A stretch of DNA of 8,240 nucleotides from Croceicoccus sp. (GTDB lineage: Bacteria > Pseudomonadota > Alphaproteobacteria > Sphingomonadales > Sphingomonadaceae). The position numbers were made by a program, and so were the translations under genes. The notes under the pieces were generated by a model. The model had not been told where the DNA came from, did not search any database, and was given only the letters and a program-made list of their open reading frames with translations. This document shows positions 1 through 6,954 of this stretch, in pieces (positions within the stretch are counted from its first letter, which is position 1; every line of letters starts with the position of its first letter). Where the stretch lies: NCBI GenBank assembly GCA_029936705.1, contig JAPYSD010000129.1:1-8240 (forward strand), in the 5' to 3' direction.

Positions 1-761
<761 letters not shown>

Positions 762-770
762 CGGCTTGCC

Positions 771-776
771 CTCTCC
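771..776 (-). promoter_or_regulatory. Ribosome binding site of the TonB receptor gene
   Basis: On the minus strand GGAGAG(GG) lies nine bases before the ATG at 761. It fixes the receptor start immediately ahead of a clear signal peptide. Confidence 0.7.
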
Positions 777-854
777 ATCCTGCCGTTCGCGTTTTTTCTG
801 GATGCGAATCGGCGTTGCGACGCCCCTTTGCGGAGCAGTCCAAACAAAAGAACA

Positions 855-873
855 TGGATAATCATTTTATCCA
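855..873. promoter_or_regulatory. Probable TetR operator, perfect 19-bp palindrome
   Basis: TGGATAATCATTTTATCCA has 7-bp perfect arms (TGGATAA/TTATCCA) around a 5-bp centre. It lies between two divergent genes, one of which encodes a TetR repressor. Length and symmetry fit a site for a TetR dimer. It overlaps the candidate -10 of the receptor promoter, so binding would block transcription. The arms resemble a DnaA-box core (TTATCCA) but match only 7 of 9 bases, so operator is preferred. Confidence 0.6.
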
Positions 874-885
874 AGTGAAAAACAA
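858..885 (-). promoter_or_regulatory. Candidate promoter of the TonB receptor gene
   Basis: Minus-strand TTGTTT (880-885) and GATTAT (858-863) are separated by 16 bases. The match to sigma70-type consensus is partial: 3 of 6 at -35 and 4 of 6 at -10. The main support is that the -10 falls within the palindromic operator, as expected for a repressed promoter. Confidence 0.27.
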
Positions 886-935
886 GCATTGATGTTTTTT
901 TCTTCGCCTGCTTCCGCCCAAAGCCGCAGGAAGCT

Positions 936-940
936 AAGGA
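936..940 (+). promoter_or_regulatory. Ribosome binding site of tetR
   Basis: AAGGA lies nine bases before the ATG at 950. This favours that ATG over an in-frame TTG three codons upstream at 941. Confidence 0.55.
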
Positions 941-949
941 TTGCCGGGC

Positions 950-1807
950 ATGACGGACAAGCACGAACCCCCGGCCGAGGCGCCCGGCATCAAGGATGCG
1001 GATGGCACTGCGGACGGCGCTGCGAACGGCGACGCGCCCGGTACGCAGGTGCACGTGACCCGCAAGGGCGTGTCGCGGCGCGTGCCCCGGCGCTATACCA
1101 GCCCCGCCATGGCGGAACGGCGCCAGCGCATCATCGACTGCGCGCACCGGCTGATGGGCGAAGCGGGGGAACAGGGGCTGACCATCGCGCGCCTCTGCCG
1201 CGAGGCGGAGGTCGCGCCGCGCACGATCTACCGCCTGTTCACCGACAAGGACGGGGTGATCTTCGCCACCGTGGCCGATCGCATGCGCGAGGTGCGCGAC
1301 CATATCGCGCGCCAGAACCGCACCTATACACTGGACACCGTCTTCGACGAGCTGGACTGGATGGTCAGCGAGATGGAGCGCGACACCGAATATGCGCGGG
1401 TCGCCATCGGCTTCAATTTCTCGCTGAACCCCCGCCGGGCCGAGATTCGCGAGCTGCGATCGGTCGCCTACAACCGCTTTCGCAACTGGCTGGACCTGCA
1501 GATCGCCGCCGGGAACACGCGGGGCGACCTCGACCTCGAACGCCTGGCGCAGCGGCACGTGGTGGGCGAATTCCTGGTCTATCGCCGCTGGGCGATCGGC
1601 GTGACGCAAAGCGACGAATGCCGCCTGGAACTGCGCTGCAGCTTTTTGCAGAGCGCGGCGGTGGTGCTGACCGGCGCCGCGCAGGAGGACGCGCTGCGCC
1701 AGCTGGGCGAATATCACGCGCGGCTGGGCATGTCGGAGATCGGCGCCCGGCCCTCCGCCAACCGGGCGGAACGTGACGCGGGCGAGGAGTTCGAGGGCCG
1801 CGCCTAG
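950..1807 (+). CDS. TetR/AcrR-family transcriptional regulator
   Basis: This 285-residue cytoplasmic DNA-binding protein is likely a ligand-responsive repressor. Residues 1-37 are acidic and Ala-rich, followed by a basic stretch (RKGVSRRVPRR, about 39-48). The TetR N-terminal domain follows at about 54-105: AERRQRIIDCAHRLMGEAG, then the helix-turn-helix LTIARLCREAEVAPRTIYRLF at 77-97, then TDKDGVIFATV. The rest is the helical ligand/dimerisation domain, of which no subfamily was recognised. At 285 residues it is longer than the usual 190-230, mainly because of the N-terminal extension. It diverges from the TonB receptor with a palindrome between them, so control of the receptor and itself is the simplest reading. 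Its stop overlaps the stop of the convergent dehydrogenase. An effector cannot be predicted. Confidence 0.9.
   Translation: MTDKHEPPAEAPGIKDADGTADGAANGDAPGTQVHVTRKGVSRRVPRRYTSPAMAERRQRIIDCAHRLMGEAGEQGLTIARLCREAEVAPRTIYRLFTDKDGVIFATVADRMREVRDHIARQNRTYTLDTVFDELDWMVSEMERDTEYARVAIGFNFSLNPRRAEIRELRSVAYNRFRNWLDLQIAAGNTRGDLDLERLAQRHVVGEFLVYRRWAIGVTQSDECRLELRCSFLQSAAVVLTGAAQEDALRQLGEYHARLGMSEIGARPSANRAERDAGEEFEGRA
1804..1807. other. Shared CTAG stop of convergent tetR and dehydrogenase genes
   Basis: The plus-strand TAG (1805-1807) ends tetR and the minus-strand TAG (complement of CTA, 1804-1806) ends the dehydrogenase gene. The self-complementary CTAG serves both, so no intergenic terminator exists between the two convergent genes. 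Confidence 0.95.
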
Positions 1808-4152
1808 CGCGCGTCCCCCTCTCCCAGCGCATAGGCGACGACGTAATCGCCCGGCGTCGATCCCAGGAAACCGTGCCCGCCTGCGGCCACCACCACGAAC
1901 TGCCGCCCGCTGGTGGGCGACACATAGGCCATCGGCGTCGCCTGCCCGCCCGCCGGAAGCCGCCCGCGCCACAATTCGCGGCCCGTCGCGGTATCAAACG
2001 CGCGCAGGTAATCGTCCAGCGTCGCCGCGATAAAGGTTACCCCGCCCGCGGTGGTGATCGGCCCGCCGATGCTGAAGATGCCCGGCACCGCGATGCCCAG
2101 CGGGGCGACATCCTCCGAACTGCCCAGCGGCACCTGCCAAGCCGTTTGCCGCGCATCTAGGTCGATCGCGGTCAGCTGCCCCCACGGCGGCGTGGTGCAT
2201 GGTATGCCCAGCACCGACAGCATCGGCTCCATCGTCAGCGCGTAATCGGTGCCTTCCTGCGGCAGCATGCCCGCGGTATGGGCATTGCCCGCCGCTTGCC
2301 CCGCCATAGCGGCGCGGTCATGCAGCGTCACGATCTGCGGGATCGCCGCGCTGTTGACCAGCATCAGCCCGCGCCGGGGGTCCAAGCTGGCGCTGCCCCA
2401 GTTCAGCATGCCGAAAATGCCCGGATATTGCAGCGCGCCGCGTGTCGACGGCGGGGTGAAATCCCCCTGGTAATCCACCGAGCGAAAACGGATGCGGCAC
2501 AGCATCTGGTCAATCGGCGTCGCGCCCCACATGTCGCTTTCGCGCAGTTTCGCGGGGCGCAGCGTGGGAAAGCCGGTCTGATAGGGCTGGCTCGCGGCAT
2601 AACGCTCGCCCGGCACCGTGCCGCGCGGCGCGGGCCGGTCCTCGATCCCCGTCAGCGGCGCGCCCGTCCGGCGGTCGAGGATGAAGATCTCGCCCCGCTT
2701 GGTCGGCACCGCCACGGCGGGCATCGCGCCCGAAGGCGTGGGAAAATCGAACAGCACCGGCTGTGCGGGCACGTCGTAATCCCACAAATCGTGCCGCACC
2801 GTCTGGAAATGCCAGCGCACCCGCCCCGTGCGCGCATCCAGCGCCACGACCGAACTGGCGTAGCGTTCAAGCTGCGCGCTGCGATGCGTGCCGACATGGT
2901 CGGGCGTGGCATTGCCCGTGGGCACATAGACCAGCCCCAGCGCGGGATCGGCGCTCAGCACGCTCCACGCATTGGGCGACCCGTGGGTATAGGTCTCCCC
3001 CTCCCCAAGCGGGGGCGCATCGTCGGCGCGGCCCGAATCCCACGCCCACAGCAGGCGGCCCGTAGCGGTGTCATAGGCCCGCACCACGCCCGATGCCTCG
3101 GCCGAGGTGAAATTGTCGCGCACATAGCCGCCCAGCACCGCCGTATCGCCGATCACCTCCGGCGGAGAGCTGGTATAGGTCGCCCCGCGCTCGAACTCGC
3201 CCAGCCCGTCGAGCAGCGAGACCGTGCCCCCGTCGCCGAAATCGCGGCAGATCGCCCCGGTCTTCAGGTCCAGCGCGATCAGCCGACCGTCGACCGTGGT
3301 GCTGAGCACGCGGTCCGCGCATGGCCCTGCCCCGCCCGCGCGGTGCACCGATACGCCCCGGCAATTCAGCATCTGCGCCGCGCCAAAGCTGGACTGCGGA
3401 TCGTGCCGCCAGCGCTGCGCCCCGGTTTCGGGATCGAGCGCCACCACCGCGCCGATCGGGGTGCAGAACACCAGCGTGTCGTCCACCATCAGCGGAGTCG
3501 CCATGAAGGACATGGGCTGCGCGATATCGGGCCGCGCCGCATTGCTGTCGCCGGTGCGATAGCGCCACGCCTGTTGCAGCTGGCCGACATTGGCGGGAGT
3601 GATCTGCGCAGCGGGCGAATGGCGCGATCCGCCCGAATCGTAGCCATGCGCGGTCCATTCCAGCCCTGCACCGCCAGTAGCCGCAGCATTGGCGGCCATC
3701 GCCGGACCGCCTTCACGCGTTCCCGAATCGGTCAGCACATAGCTCGCGCCCAGCACGCCAAGCGCCAGCAGCCCCGCCGCCAGCACCCCCTGCCCCGCGC
3801 GCCGCGCGCCCTCGCCAGCCATGGCGCGGCGCACGACGGGGATTGCCAGCACCAGCGCCAGCACCGCCGGTCCCGCCAGGCGCGGCAGCAGTGACCAGAA
3901 CCGCAGGCCCGCCTCTGCCAGCGACCATACCAGCGTGCCCAGCAGGAACGCGGCATAGAGCCACAAGGCCGCCCCGCGCCCCAGAAAGCCCAGAATTCCG
4001 CCGATCAGCAGCAAAAGCCCCGCGCACAGATAATAGGGCGACCCGCCCAGCATCAGCAGCCTGACGCCGCCCGCGATCAGCACCAGCCCCAGCAGAACCA
4101 GCAGCACGGCCAGCCCATAGCGCAGCATTCTCCCTGCCAAATTCCCTGCCAT
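1804..4152 (-). CDS. gcd: Membrane-bound PQQ-dependent dehydrogenase, glucose/quinate/shikimate family
   Basis: This 782-residue quinoprotein is full length for the family (E. coli glucose dehydrogenase is about 800). Such enzymes oxidise D-glucose, quinate or shikimate in the periplasm with PQQ and pass electrons to ubiquinone. Five hydrophobic segments lie at about 11-29, 41-57, 61-78, 93-108 and 122-140. The periplasmic beta-propeller starts near 163 and carries repeated propeller motifs of the AxDxxTGxxxW type: VVALDPETGAQRW (237), VRAYDTATGRLLW (357), VVALDARTGRVRW (435) and LRAFDTATGRELW (716). HDLWDYD (454-460) and PTKRGEIFILDRRTG (483-497) are the family's catalytic/PQQ-site segments. 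There is no C-terminal haem motif, which fits direct quinone reduction. GGAGGGG precedes the ATG. Glucose versus quinate/shikimate is not decidable here, so the symbol is tentative. No PQQ synthesis genes are present in the window. Confidence 0.93.
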   Translation of the reverse strand: MAGNLAGRMLRYGLAVLLVLLGLVLIAGGVRLLMLGGSPYYLCAGLLLLIGGILGFLGRGAALWLYAAFLLGTLVWSLAEAGLRFWSLLPRLAGPAVLALVLAIPVVRRAMAGEGARRAGQGVLAAGLLALGVLGASYVLTDSGTREGGPAMAANAAATGGAGLEWTAHGYDSGGSRHSPAAQITPANVGQLQQAWRYRTGDSNAARPDIAQPMSFMATPLMVDDTLVFCTPIGAVVALDPETGAQRWRHDPQSSFGAAQMLNCRGVSVHRAGGAGPCADRVLSTTVDGRLIALDLKTGAICRDFGDGGTVSLLDGLGEFERGATYTSSPPEVIGDTAVLGGYVRDNFTSAEASGVVRAYDTATGRLLWAWDSGRADDAPPLGEGETYTHGSPNAWSVLSADPALGLVYVPTGNATPDHVGTHRSAQLERYASSVVALDARTGRVRWHFQTVRHDLWDYDVPAQPVLFDFPTPSGAMPAVAVPTKRGEIFILDRRTGAPLTGIEDRPAPRGTVPGERYAASQPYQTGFPTLRPAKLRESDMWGATPIDQMLCRIRFRSVDYQGDFTPPSTRGALQYPGIFGMLNWGSASLDPRRGLMLVNSAAIPQIVTLHDRAAMAGQAAGNAHTAGMLPQEGTDYALTMEPMLSVLGIPCTTPPWGQLTAIDLDARQTAWQVPLGSSEDVAPLGIAVPGIFSIGGPITTAGGVTFIAATLDDYLRAFDTATGRELWRGRLPAGGQATPMAYVSPTSGRQFVVVAAGGHGFLGSTPGDYVVAYALGEGDAR

Positions 4153-4272
4153 CCGGCCCCTCCATGCTCAACGCGCGCGGCACTGTCGATCCGTGCCGCT
4201 GTCACGCGATTACAAATGGAGCATGTATGTTCACTTTTGCAAGCGAATCAGCAAAGGCTGCTGCAAGGCCCG

Positions 4273-4288
4273 GTTTTTCCGGGGCATC
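4273..4288. repeat. Degenerate fourth copy of the 16-bp replicon palindrome
   Basis: The 16 bases here match GTTTCCCCGGGGAAAC at 12 positions, including the first four bases and the core CCGGGG. The site is one base from the DnaA box and about 90 bases upstream of parA, where an autoregulatory site for ParB or RepA would be expected. A 12/16 match is not rare in GC-rich DNA, so position is the main support. Confidence 0.35.
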
Positions 4289-4289
4289 A

Positions 4290-4298
4290 TGTGGATAA
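4290..4298 (-). promoter_or_regulatory. DnaA box (exact consensus)
   Basis: TGTGGATAA on the plus strand is the exact complement of the high-affinity DnaA box TTATCCACA. It lies in the spacer upstream of parA in a replicon that also encodes its own initiator. This suggests DnaA helps at this origin or regulates the operon. No second exact box was seen in the window. Confidence 0.6.
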
Positions 4299-4318
4299 CC
4301 CGCCACCCCCTTTGCGCA

Positions 4319-4358
4319 TTGAAGCATTTCAGCGCAGCATAAACGCGAAAAGCTTCAA
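4319..4358. repeat. Inverted repeat in the parA leader
   Basis: TTGAAGC (4319-4325) and GCTTCAA (4352-4358) are perfect 7-bp arms separated by 26 bases, ending 19 bases before the parA ATG. It could be an operator pair for the helix-turn-helix of ParA, or an mRNA hairpin near the ribosome site. The long spacer keeps confidence low. Confidence 0.3.
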
Positions 4359-4377
4359 ATCCAGCGCGGGACGGAAA

Positions 4378-5574
4378 ATGAATTCAGAAATCGACCGGAT
4401 TAGCGAACTCGCCGAAGCGGGCGAGCGCATGATCGAGCGGCTTCGCAAGAAGGCATTTCTTCCCGAGGCGCGCAAGGGCCTGCTGGCCCGCTATGGCATT
4501 GCCGAGGCTGCCGCCCTGCTGGGCTGCAGTACCAACCGCATCCGCATGGCGGAAGAGGACGGGCGCCTGCCCCCTCCCCCGCCGACAGAGAACGGCCGCC
4601 GCCCGGGCTATACGATCGAGCAATTGCTGGTGATGCGCGACGTGCTTGGCGCCAGCCCGGCCCGCGCCCCGCTCGACGTGCCCGCTATGATCGCGGTGCA
4701 GAACTTCAAGGGCGGCGTCGGCAAGTCGACCGTCACCACCCATCTCGCGCATTATTTCGGCGTGCAGGGTTACCGCGTGCTGGTGGTCGATTGCGACAGC
4801 CAGGCGACCACGACCACTTTGTTCGGCTTCAACCCGCATTTCAACGTGACGCGCGAACAGACGCTCTATCCCTATCTGTCGATCGAACCGACGCAGGCGA
4901 CGCTGGATTACGCGGTGCAGGGCACGCCCTGGCCCAATGTCGACCTGATCCCCTCGAACCTCGAATTGTTCGACGTGGAGTACGAGCTGGCAGCCGCCGG
5001 ATCGGATGGCGGATCGGTGCTGGCAAGCCGTTTTCGCAAGCTTAAACAAGGACTTATGGAGCTTGCGCAGAATTACGACATCGTCCTGCTCGATCCCCCG
5101 CCCGCGCTGGGCACGATCAGCCTGGCGGTGATGCAGGCGGCCAATGCGCTGCTGGTGCCGCTGGCGGCGACCACGCCCGATTTCTGCTCCACCGTGCAGT
5201 TCCTGTCGATGATGGAGCAGGTCACCGGCCAGCTTCAGGACGCAGGGATCGCGGTCGATTATGATTTCGTCCGGCTGATCTGTTCCAAGTTCGACGCCAA
5301 CGATCCCAGCCACGCGATGGTGCGCCAGATCATGGAGCAGAGCTTCGGCCCTGCCCTGCTGCCCGTGCCAATCCTGGAAAGCGCGGAAATCAGCCACGCG
5401 GCGCTGCGCATGATGACGATCTACGAGCTGGAACGCCCCATCGGGACCGCGCGCACGCACAAGCGTTGCCGCGCCAACCTGGACGAGGCGCTGGGACAGG
5501 TCGAGGCACTCGTCCGCAGGGGCTGGGGCGTGGCCGAACCGGCGAGCGAGGAGGCGATCGTCAATGCGGCCTGA
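4378..5574 (+). CDS. parA: ParA-family partition ATPase with N-terminal helix-turn-helix
   Basis: This 398-residue partition ATPase binds nucleoid DNA and moves ParB-centromere complexes. Residues 1-40 are a charged helical region. Residues about 40-85 look like a MerR/ParA-type helix-turn-helix (YGIAEAAALLGCSTNRIRMAEEDG, then RRPGYTIEQLL). The deviant Walker A is KGGVGKST at 111-118 (signature lysine K111), the A' motif is VVDCDSQ (D138, D140), and the Walker B is IVLLDPPP (D239). The length and N-terminal DNA-binding domain match type Ia ParA and RepA of repABC plasmids, which repress their own operon. The ATG at 4378 was chosen because upstream in-frame codons read through the DnaA box and show no conserved character. 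Its ribosome site (GGGACGGA) is weak, so a somewhat different start is possible. It heads a co-directional parA-parB-repA set. Confidence 0.93.
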   Translation: MNSEIDRISELAEAGERMIERLRKKAFLPEARKGLLARYGIAEAAALLGCSTNRIRMAEEDGRLPPPPPTENGRRPGYTIEQLLVMRDVLGASPARAPLDVPAMIAVQNFKGGVGKSTVTTHLAHYFGVQGYRVLVVDCDSQATTTTLFGFNPHFNVTREQTLYPYLSIEPTQATLDYAVQGTPWPNVDLIPSNLELFDVEYELAAAGSDGGSVLASRFRKLKQGLMELAQNYDIVLLDPPPALGTISLAVMQAANALLVPLAATTPDFCSTVQFLSMMEQVTGQLQDAGIAVDYDFVRLICSKFDANDPSHAMVRQIMEQSFGPALLPVPILESAEISHAALRMMTIYELERPIGTARTHKRCRANLDEALGQVEALVRRGWGVAEPASEEAIVNAA

Positions 5575-5657
5575 CCCTGCATCCTTCGCCAAAGTTTTAT
5601 TTTCCTACTCGCCCGTACCGGCGCTAGCCGGGCCCGCCGTTCCCGAAAGGACGAAAG
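5575..5657 (+). other. parA-parB spacer
   Basis: This 83-bp gap contains a short AT-rich run (5592-5604), a small perfect inverted repeat CCGGC/GCCGG with loop GCTA (5618-5631), and the parB ribosome site GAAAGGA ending six bases before the ATG. The hairpin has no T-tract, so it is not a typical terminator. The gap is long enough for a second promoter, but none is clear. Confidence 0.45.
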
Positions 5658-6755
5658 ATGGCGCGTAAGCAATCCGAATATTTGGCCGACCTGCTGGGCG
5701 ACGACGACGAGGTTGCGGCCCCACCCGCTGCCCCGCCCGCCGATTCGCCCGCGGCTACCGAAGATCCGGCCCCCTCCCCTCCCCCGGCGCCCGAGCCGGT
5801 AGCGCCTTCGCGCCGCCGCGGTTCGATGACGCTGCTCGGCCGCGAAAGCGCGCTGGCCCGCGTTGCCAATGGCGAGGTGCGGCAGGTCACGCAGATGCTG
5901 CTCGACCCCGCGCGGGTTCGTCCCTGGGCGGGCAATGCGCGCAGCTATGAGCATCTCAGCGAGGACAATTGCCGCGAGCTGATAGATTCGCTGATCGCGG
6001 AGGGCGGCCAGAAGGTCCCCGCCGTGGTCCGCCGGATCGAGGGCGATCCCGACCACGAGTACGAGGTGATCGCGGGCACGCGGCGCCACTGGTCGATCAG
6101 CTGGCTGCGCGCGAATTCCTGGCCCGACATGAAGTTCCTGGCGCAGGTCGTGGAGCTCGACGACGAGGCGGCCTTTCGCCTTGCCGATATCGAGAACCGC
6201 GCCCGCAAGGACGTGTCGGACCTGGAGCGAGCGCGCAATTACGCCGCCGCGCTGGCCGAGCATTACGGTAACCACCTGACGCGCATGGCCGAACGGCTCA
6301 AGCTGTCCAAGGGCTGGCTGTCCAAGATGCTCAAGGTCGCGAAGATCCCCGACAGCGTGATCGCCGCCTTCGCTTCGCCCGCCGAGGTGCAGCTCAAGCC
6401 CGCCTATCCGCTGGCGCAGGCGCTCGACGACAAGGACCGCGGCCCCGCCATCCGGCGCGAGGCTGCCCGGCTGTCCCGCGAACAGGAAGCCCGCCGCGAT
6501 ACGGACCGCCCTCCCCTCCCCTCTGCGGAGGTGATCGCAAAGCTGCTGGCCGCGGGTGTCGAAAAGGACGCGCCCGAGAAGTTCGTACTGGAAGGCGCGC
6601 ATGGACGCCCCGCCATCACGGTGCAGAGCGCGAACCGGCAAGGCATCACGCTGCGGCTCCATTCGGGTCACGGCCTGTCGGAGGACGATCTGATCAACCG
6701 GGTGCGCGACGCGCTGTCCGAACTCGAAGGCGAAGGGCGCGGGCTGCAGAGGTGA
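5658..6755 (+). CDS. parB: ParB-family centromere-binding partition protein
   Basis: This 365-residue protein binds parS, spreads along DNA and stimulates ParA ATPase. Residues 1-15 (MARKQSEYLADLLGD) are the likely ParA-contacting peptide, followed by a Pro/Ala-rich linker (about 20-50). The ParB N-terminal domain spans about 76-180, with VRPWAGNARSYEHL, SLIAEGGQKVPAVVRR, the box II segment IAGTRRHW (GTRRH at 140-144), and IENRARKDVSDLERARNY from about 168. A helix-turn-helix follows at about 197-220 (MAERLKLSKGWLSKMLKVAKI), then a linker and a C-terminal dimerisation region (about 320-365). The usual GERR of box II is GTRR here. The start follows a good GAAAGGA ribosome site. It lies directly upstream of two exact palindromes that are its probable targets. 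Confidence 0.93.
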   Translation: MARKQSEYLADLLGDDDEVAAPPAAPPADSPAATEDPAPSPPPAPEPVAPSRRRGSMTLLGRESALARVANGEVRQVTQMLLDPARVRPWAGNARSYEHLSEDNCRELIDSLIAEGGQKVPAVVRRIEGDPDHEYEVIAGTRRHWSISWLRANSWPDMKFLAQVVELDDEAAFRLADIENRARKDVSDLERARNYAAALAEHYGNHLTRMAERLKLSKGWLSKMLKVAKIPDSVIAAFASPAEVQLKPAYPLAQALDDKDRGPAIRREAARLSREQEARRDTDRPPLPSAEVIAKLLAAGVEKDAPEKFVLEGAHGRPAITVQSANRQGITLRLHSGHGLSEDDLINRVRDALSELEGEGRGLQR

Positions 6756-6952
6756 CGAACCCTTCGGTCCTGGCCTGTTTCCCCGGGGAAACAACCGGCG
6801 GCGGCGATGGCCGCCCGCCGGTTTCCTGTATGCAGAAGGCCGAATTCGATTCGGGCGGCCCGCGTGCCCGTCTCGTTTCGCAGAACGTACTCGGGGCCTG
6901 TTTCCCCGGGGAAACGACCGCCGCCCTGCCCCGCCCTCTTGCGCGAGCCTGA
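6752..6952 (+). CDS. Possible 66-codon leader frame between parB and repA
   Basis: An open frame starts with GTG overlapping the parB stop (GTGA) and ends with TGA two bases before the repA ATG. It therefore fills the whole gap. Both palindrome copies are read in this same frame, each giving CFPGETT, because they sit 123 bases (41 codons) apart. The product matches no family I recognise. The frame has no good ribosome site of its own, so it would depend on re-initiation at the parB stop. Its value would be translational coupling of repA, which itself lacks a clear ribosome site. It may equally be a chance frame in GC-rich DNA. Confidence 0.2.
   Translation: MTNPSVLACFPGETTGGGDGRPPVSCMQKAEFDSGGPRARLVSQNVLGACFPGETTAALPRPLARA
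6777..6792. repeat. Replicon palindrome copy 1 (candidate parS / Rep operator)
   Basis: GTTTCCCCGGGGAAAC is a perfect 16-bp palindrome, 18 bp here with flanking T and A. It lies 21 bases after the parB stop. It shares the outer GTT...AAC and the inner C/G positions of the repABC parS consensus GTTNNCNGCNGNNAAC, differing only at the central two bases. Its arms TGTTTC/GAAACA equal those of chromosomal parS. Copies 1 and 2 also share flanks GGCCT and ACCG. Confidence 0.75.
6793..6823 (+). promoter_or_regulatory. Strong GC-rich hairpin upstream of repA
   Basis: Arms AACCGGCGG (6793-6801) and CCGCCGGTT (6815-6823) pair perfectly. Inside them CGGC/GCCG (6802-6805/6810-6813) pair around a GATG loop, leaving one bulged C (6814). 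This gives a nearly continuous 13-bp stem. Only three T follow, so it is a poor intrinsic terminator. An attenuator or a leader-RNA structure controlling repA is possible. It starts immediately after palindrome copy 1. Confidence 0.45.
6900..6915. repeat. Replicon palindrome copy 2
   Basis: This is an exact second copy of GTTTCCCCGGGGAAAC, with the same left flank GGCCT and a similar right flank (GACCG against AACCG in copy 1). It is 39 bases upstream of the repA ATG, a position suited to autoregulation of repA as well as to partition. Confidence 0.75.
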
Positions 6953-6954
6953 CC

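Larger units (their letters stand above)
762..949. promoter_or_regulatory. Divergent promoter region between TonB receptor and tetR
   Basis: This 188-bp non-coding gap is far more AT-rich than its surroundings, especially at 841-903. It holds the 19-bp palindrome described separately. It also has a second, AT-only inverted repeat with 7-bp arms AAAAACA (878-884) and TGTTTTT (893-899). Both promoters should lie here. The receptor side has a leader of about 90 bases if transcription starts near the palindrome. No convincing -35/-10 pair was found for the tetR direction. Confidence 0.6.
4153..4377. promoter_or_regulatory. Divergent control region between dehydrogenase gene and parA, possible origin
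   Basis: This 225-bp non-coding spacer must hold the promoters of the dehydrogenase (minus) and of the par/rep operon (plus). It contains an exact DnaA box, a degenerate copy of the replicon palindrome, an inverted repeat next to parA, and a weak inverted repeat TTTGC/GCAAA (4236-4240/4251-4255). The base composition is less GC-rich than the genes. No promoter hexamers were convincing on either strand. An in-frame start at 4216 would extend ParA across most of this region, but that extension has no family character. Confidence 0.5.

Noticed and set aside
855..873. Reading the receptor/tetR palindrome as two inverted DnaA boxes
   Set aside because: Each arm matches only 7 of 9 consensus bases, and the location between a receptor gene and its divergent TetR gene fits an operator better.
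2278..3894. 538-codon open frame on the plus strand, antisense to the PQQ dehydrogenase gene
   Set aside because: Its product is rich in Arg/His/Ala/Pro with no family motif. It mirrors the codon bias of the well-supported minus-strand quinoprotein gene, as usual for GC-rich DNA.
4216..4377. In-frame N-terminal extension of ParA from an ATG at 4216
   Set aside because: The added 54 residues would cover the DnaA box, the degenerate palindrome and the inverted repeat. They have no conserved ParA character and lack a ribosome site.
4384..5592. 402-codon minus-strand frame antisense to parA
   Set aside because: parA has all Walker motifs in the other strand; this frame shows only His/Arg/Gly-rich shadow sequence.
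5618..5631. CCGGC-GCTA-GCCGG hairpin as a terminator between parA and parB
   Set aside because: Stem is only 5 bp and no T-tract follows. parA and parB are expected to be co-expressed.
6777..6915. Direct repeats in the parB-repA gap as the start of a CRISPR array or classical iteron array
   Set aside because: Only two copies occur there, 123 bases apart, and each is a perfect palindrome. CRISPR repeats and iterons are more numerous and regularly and closely spaced.
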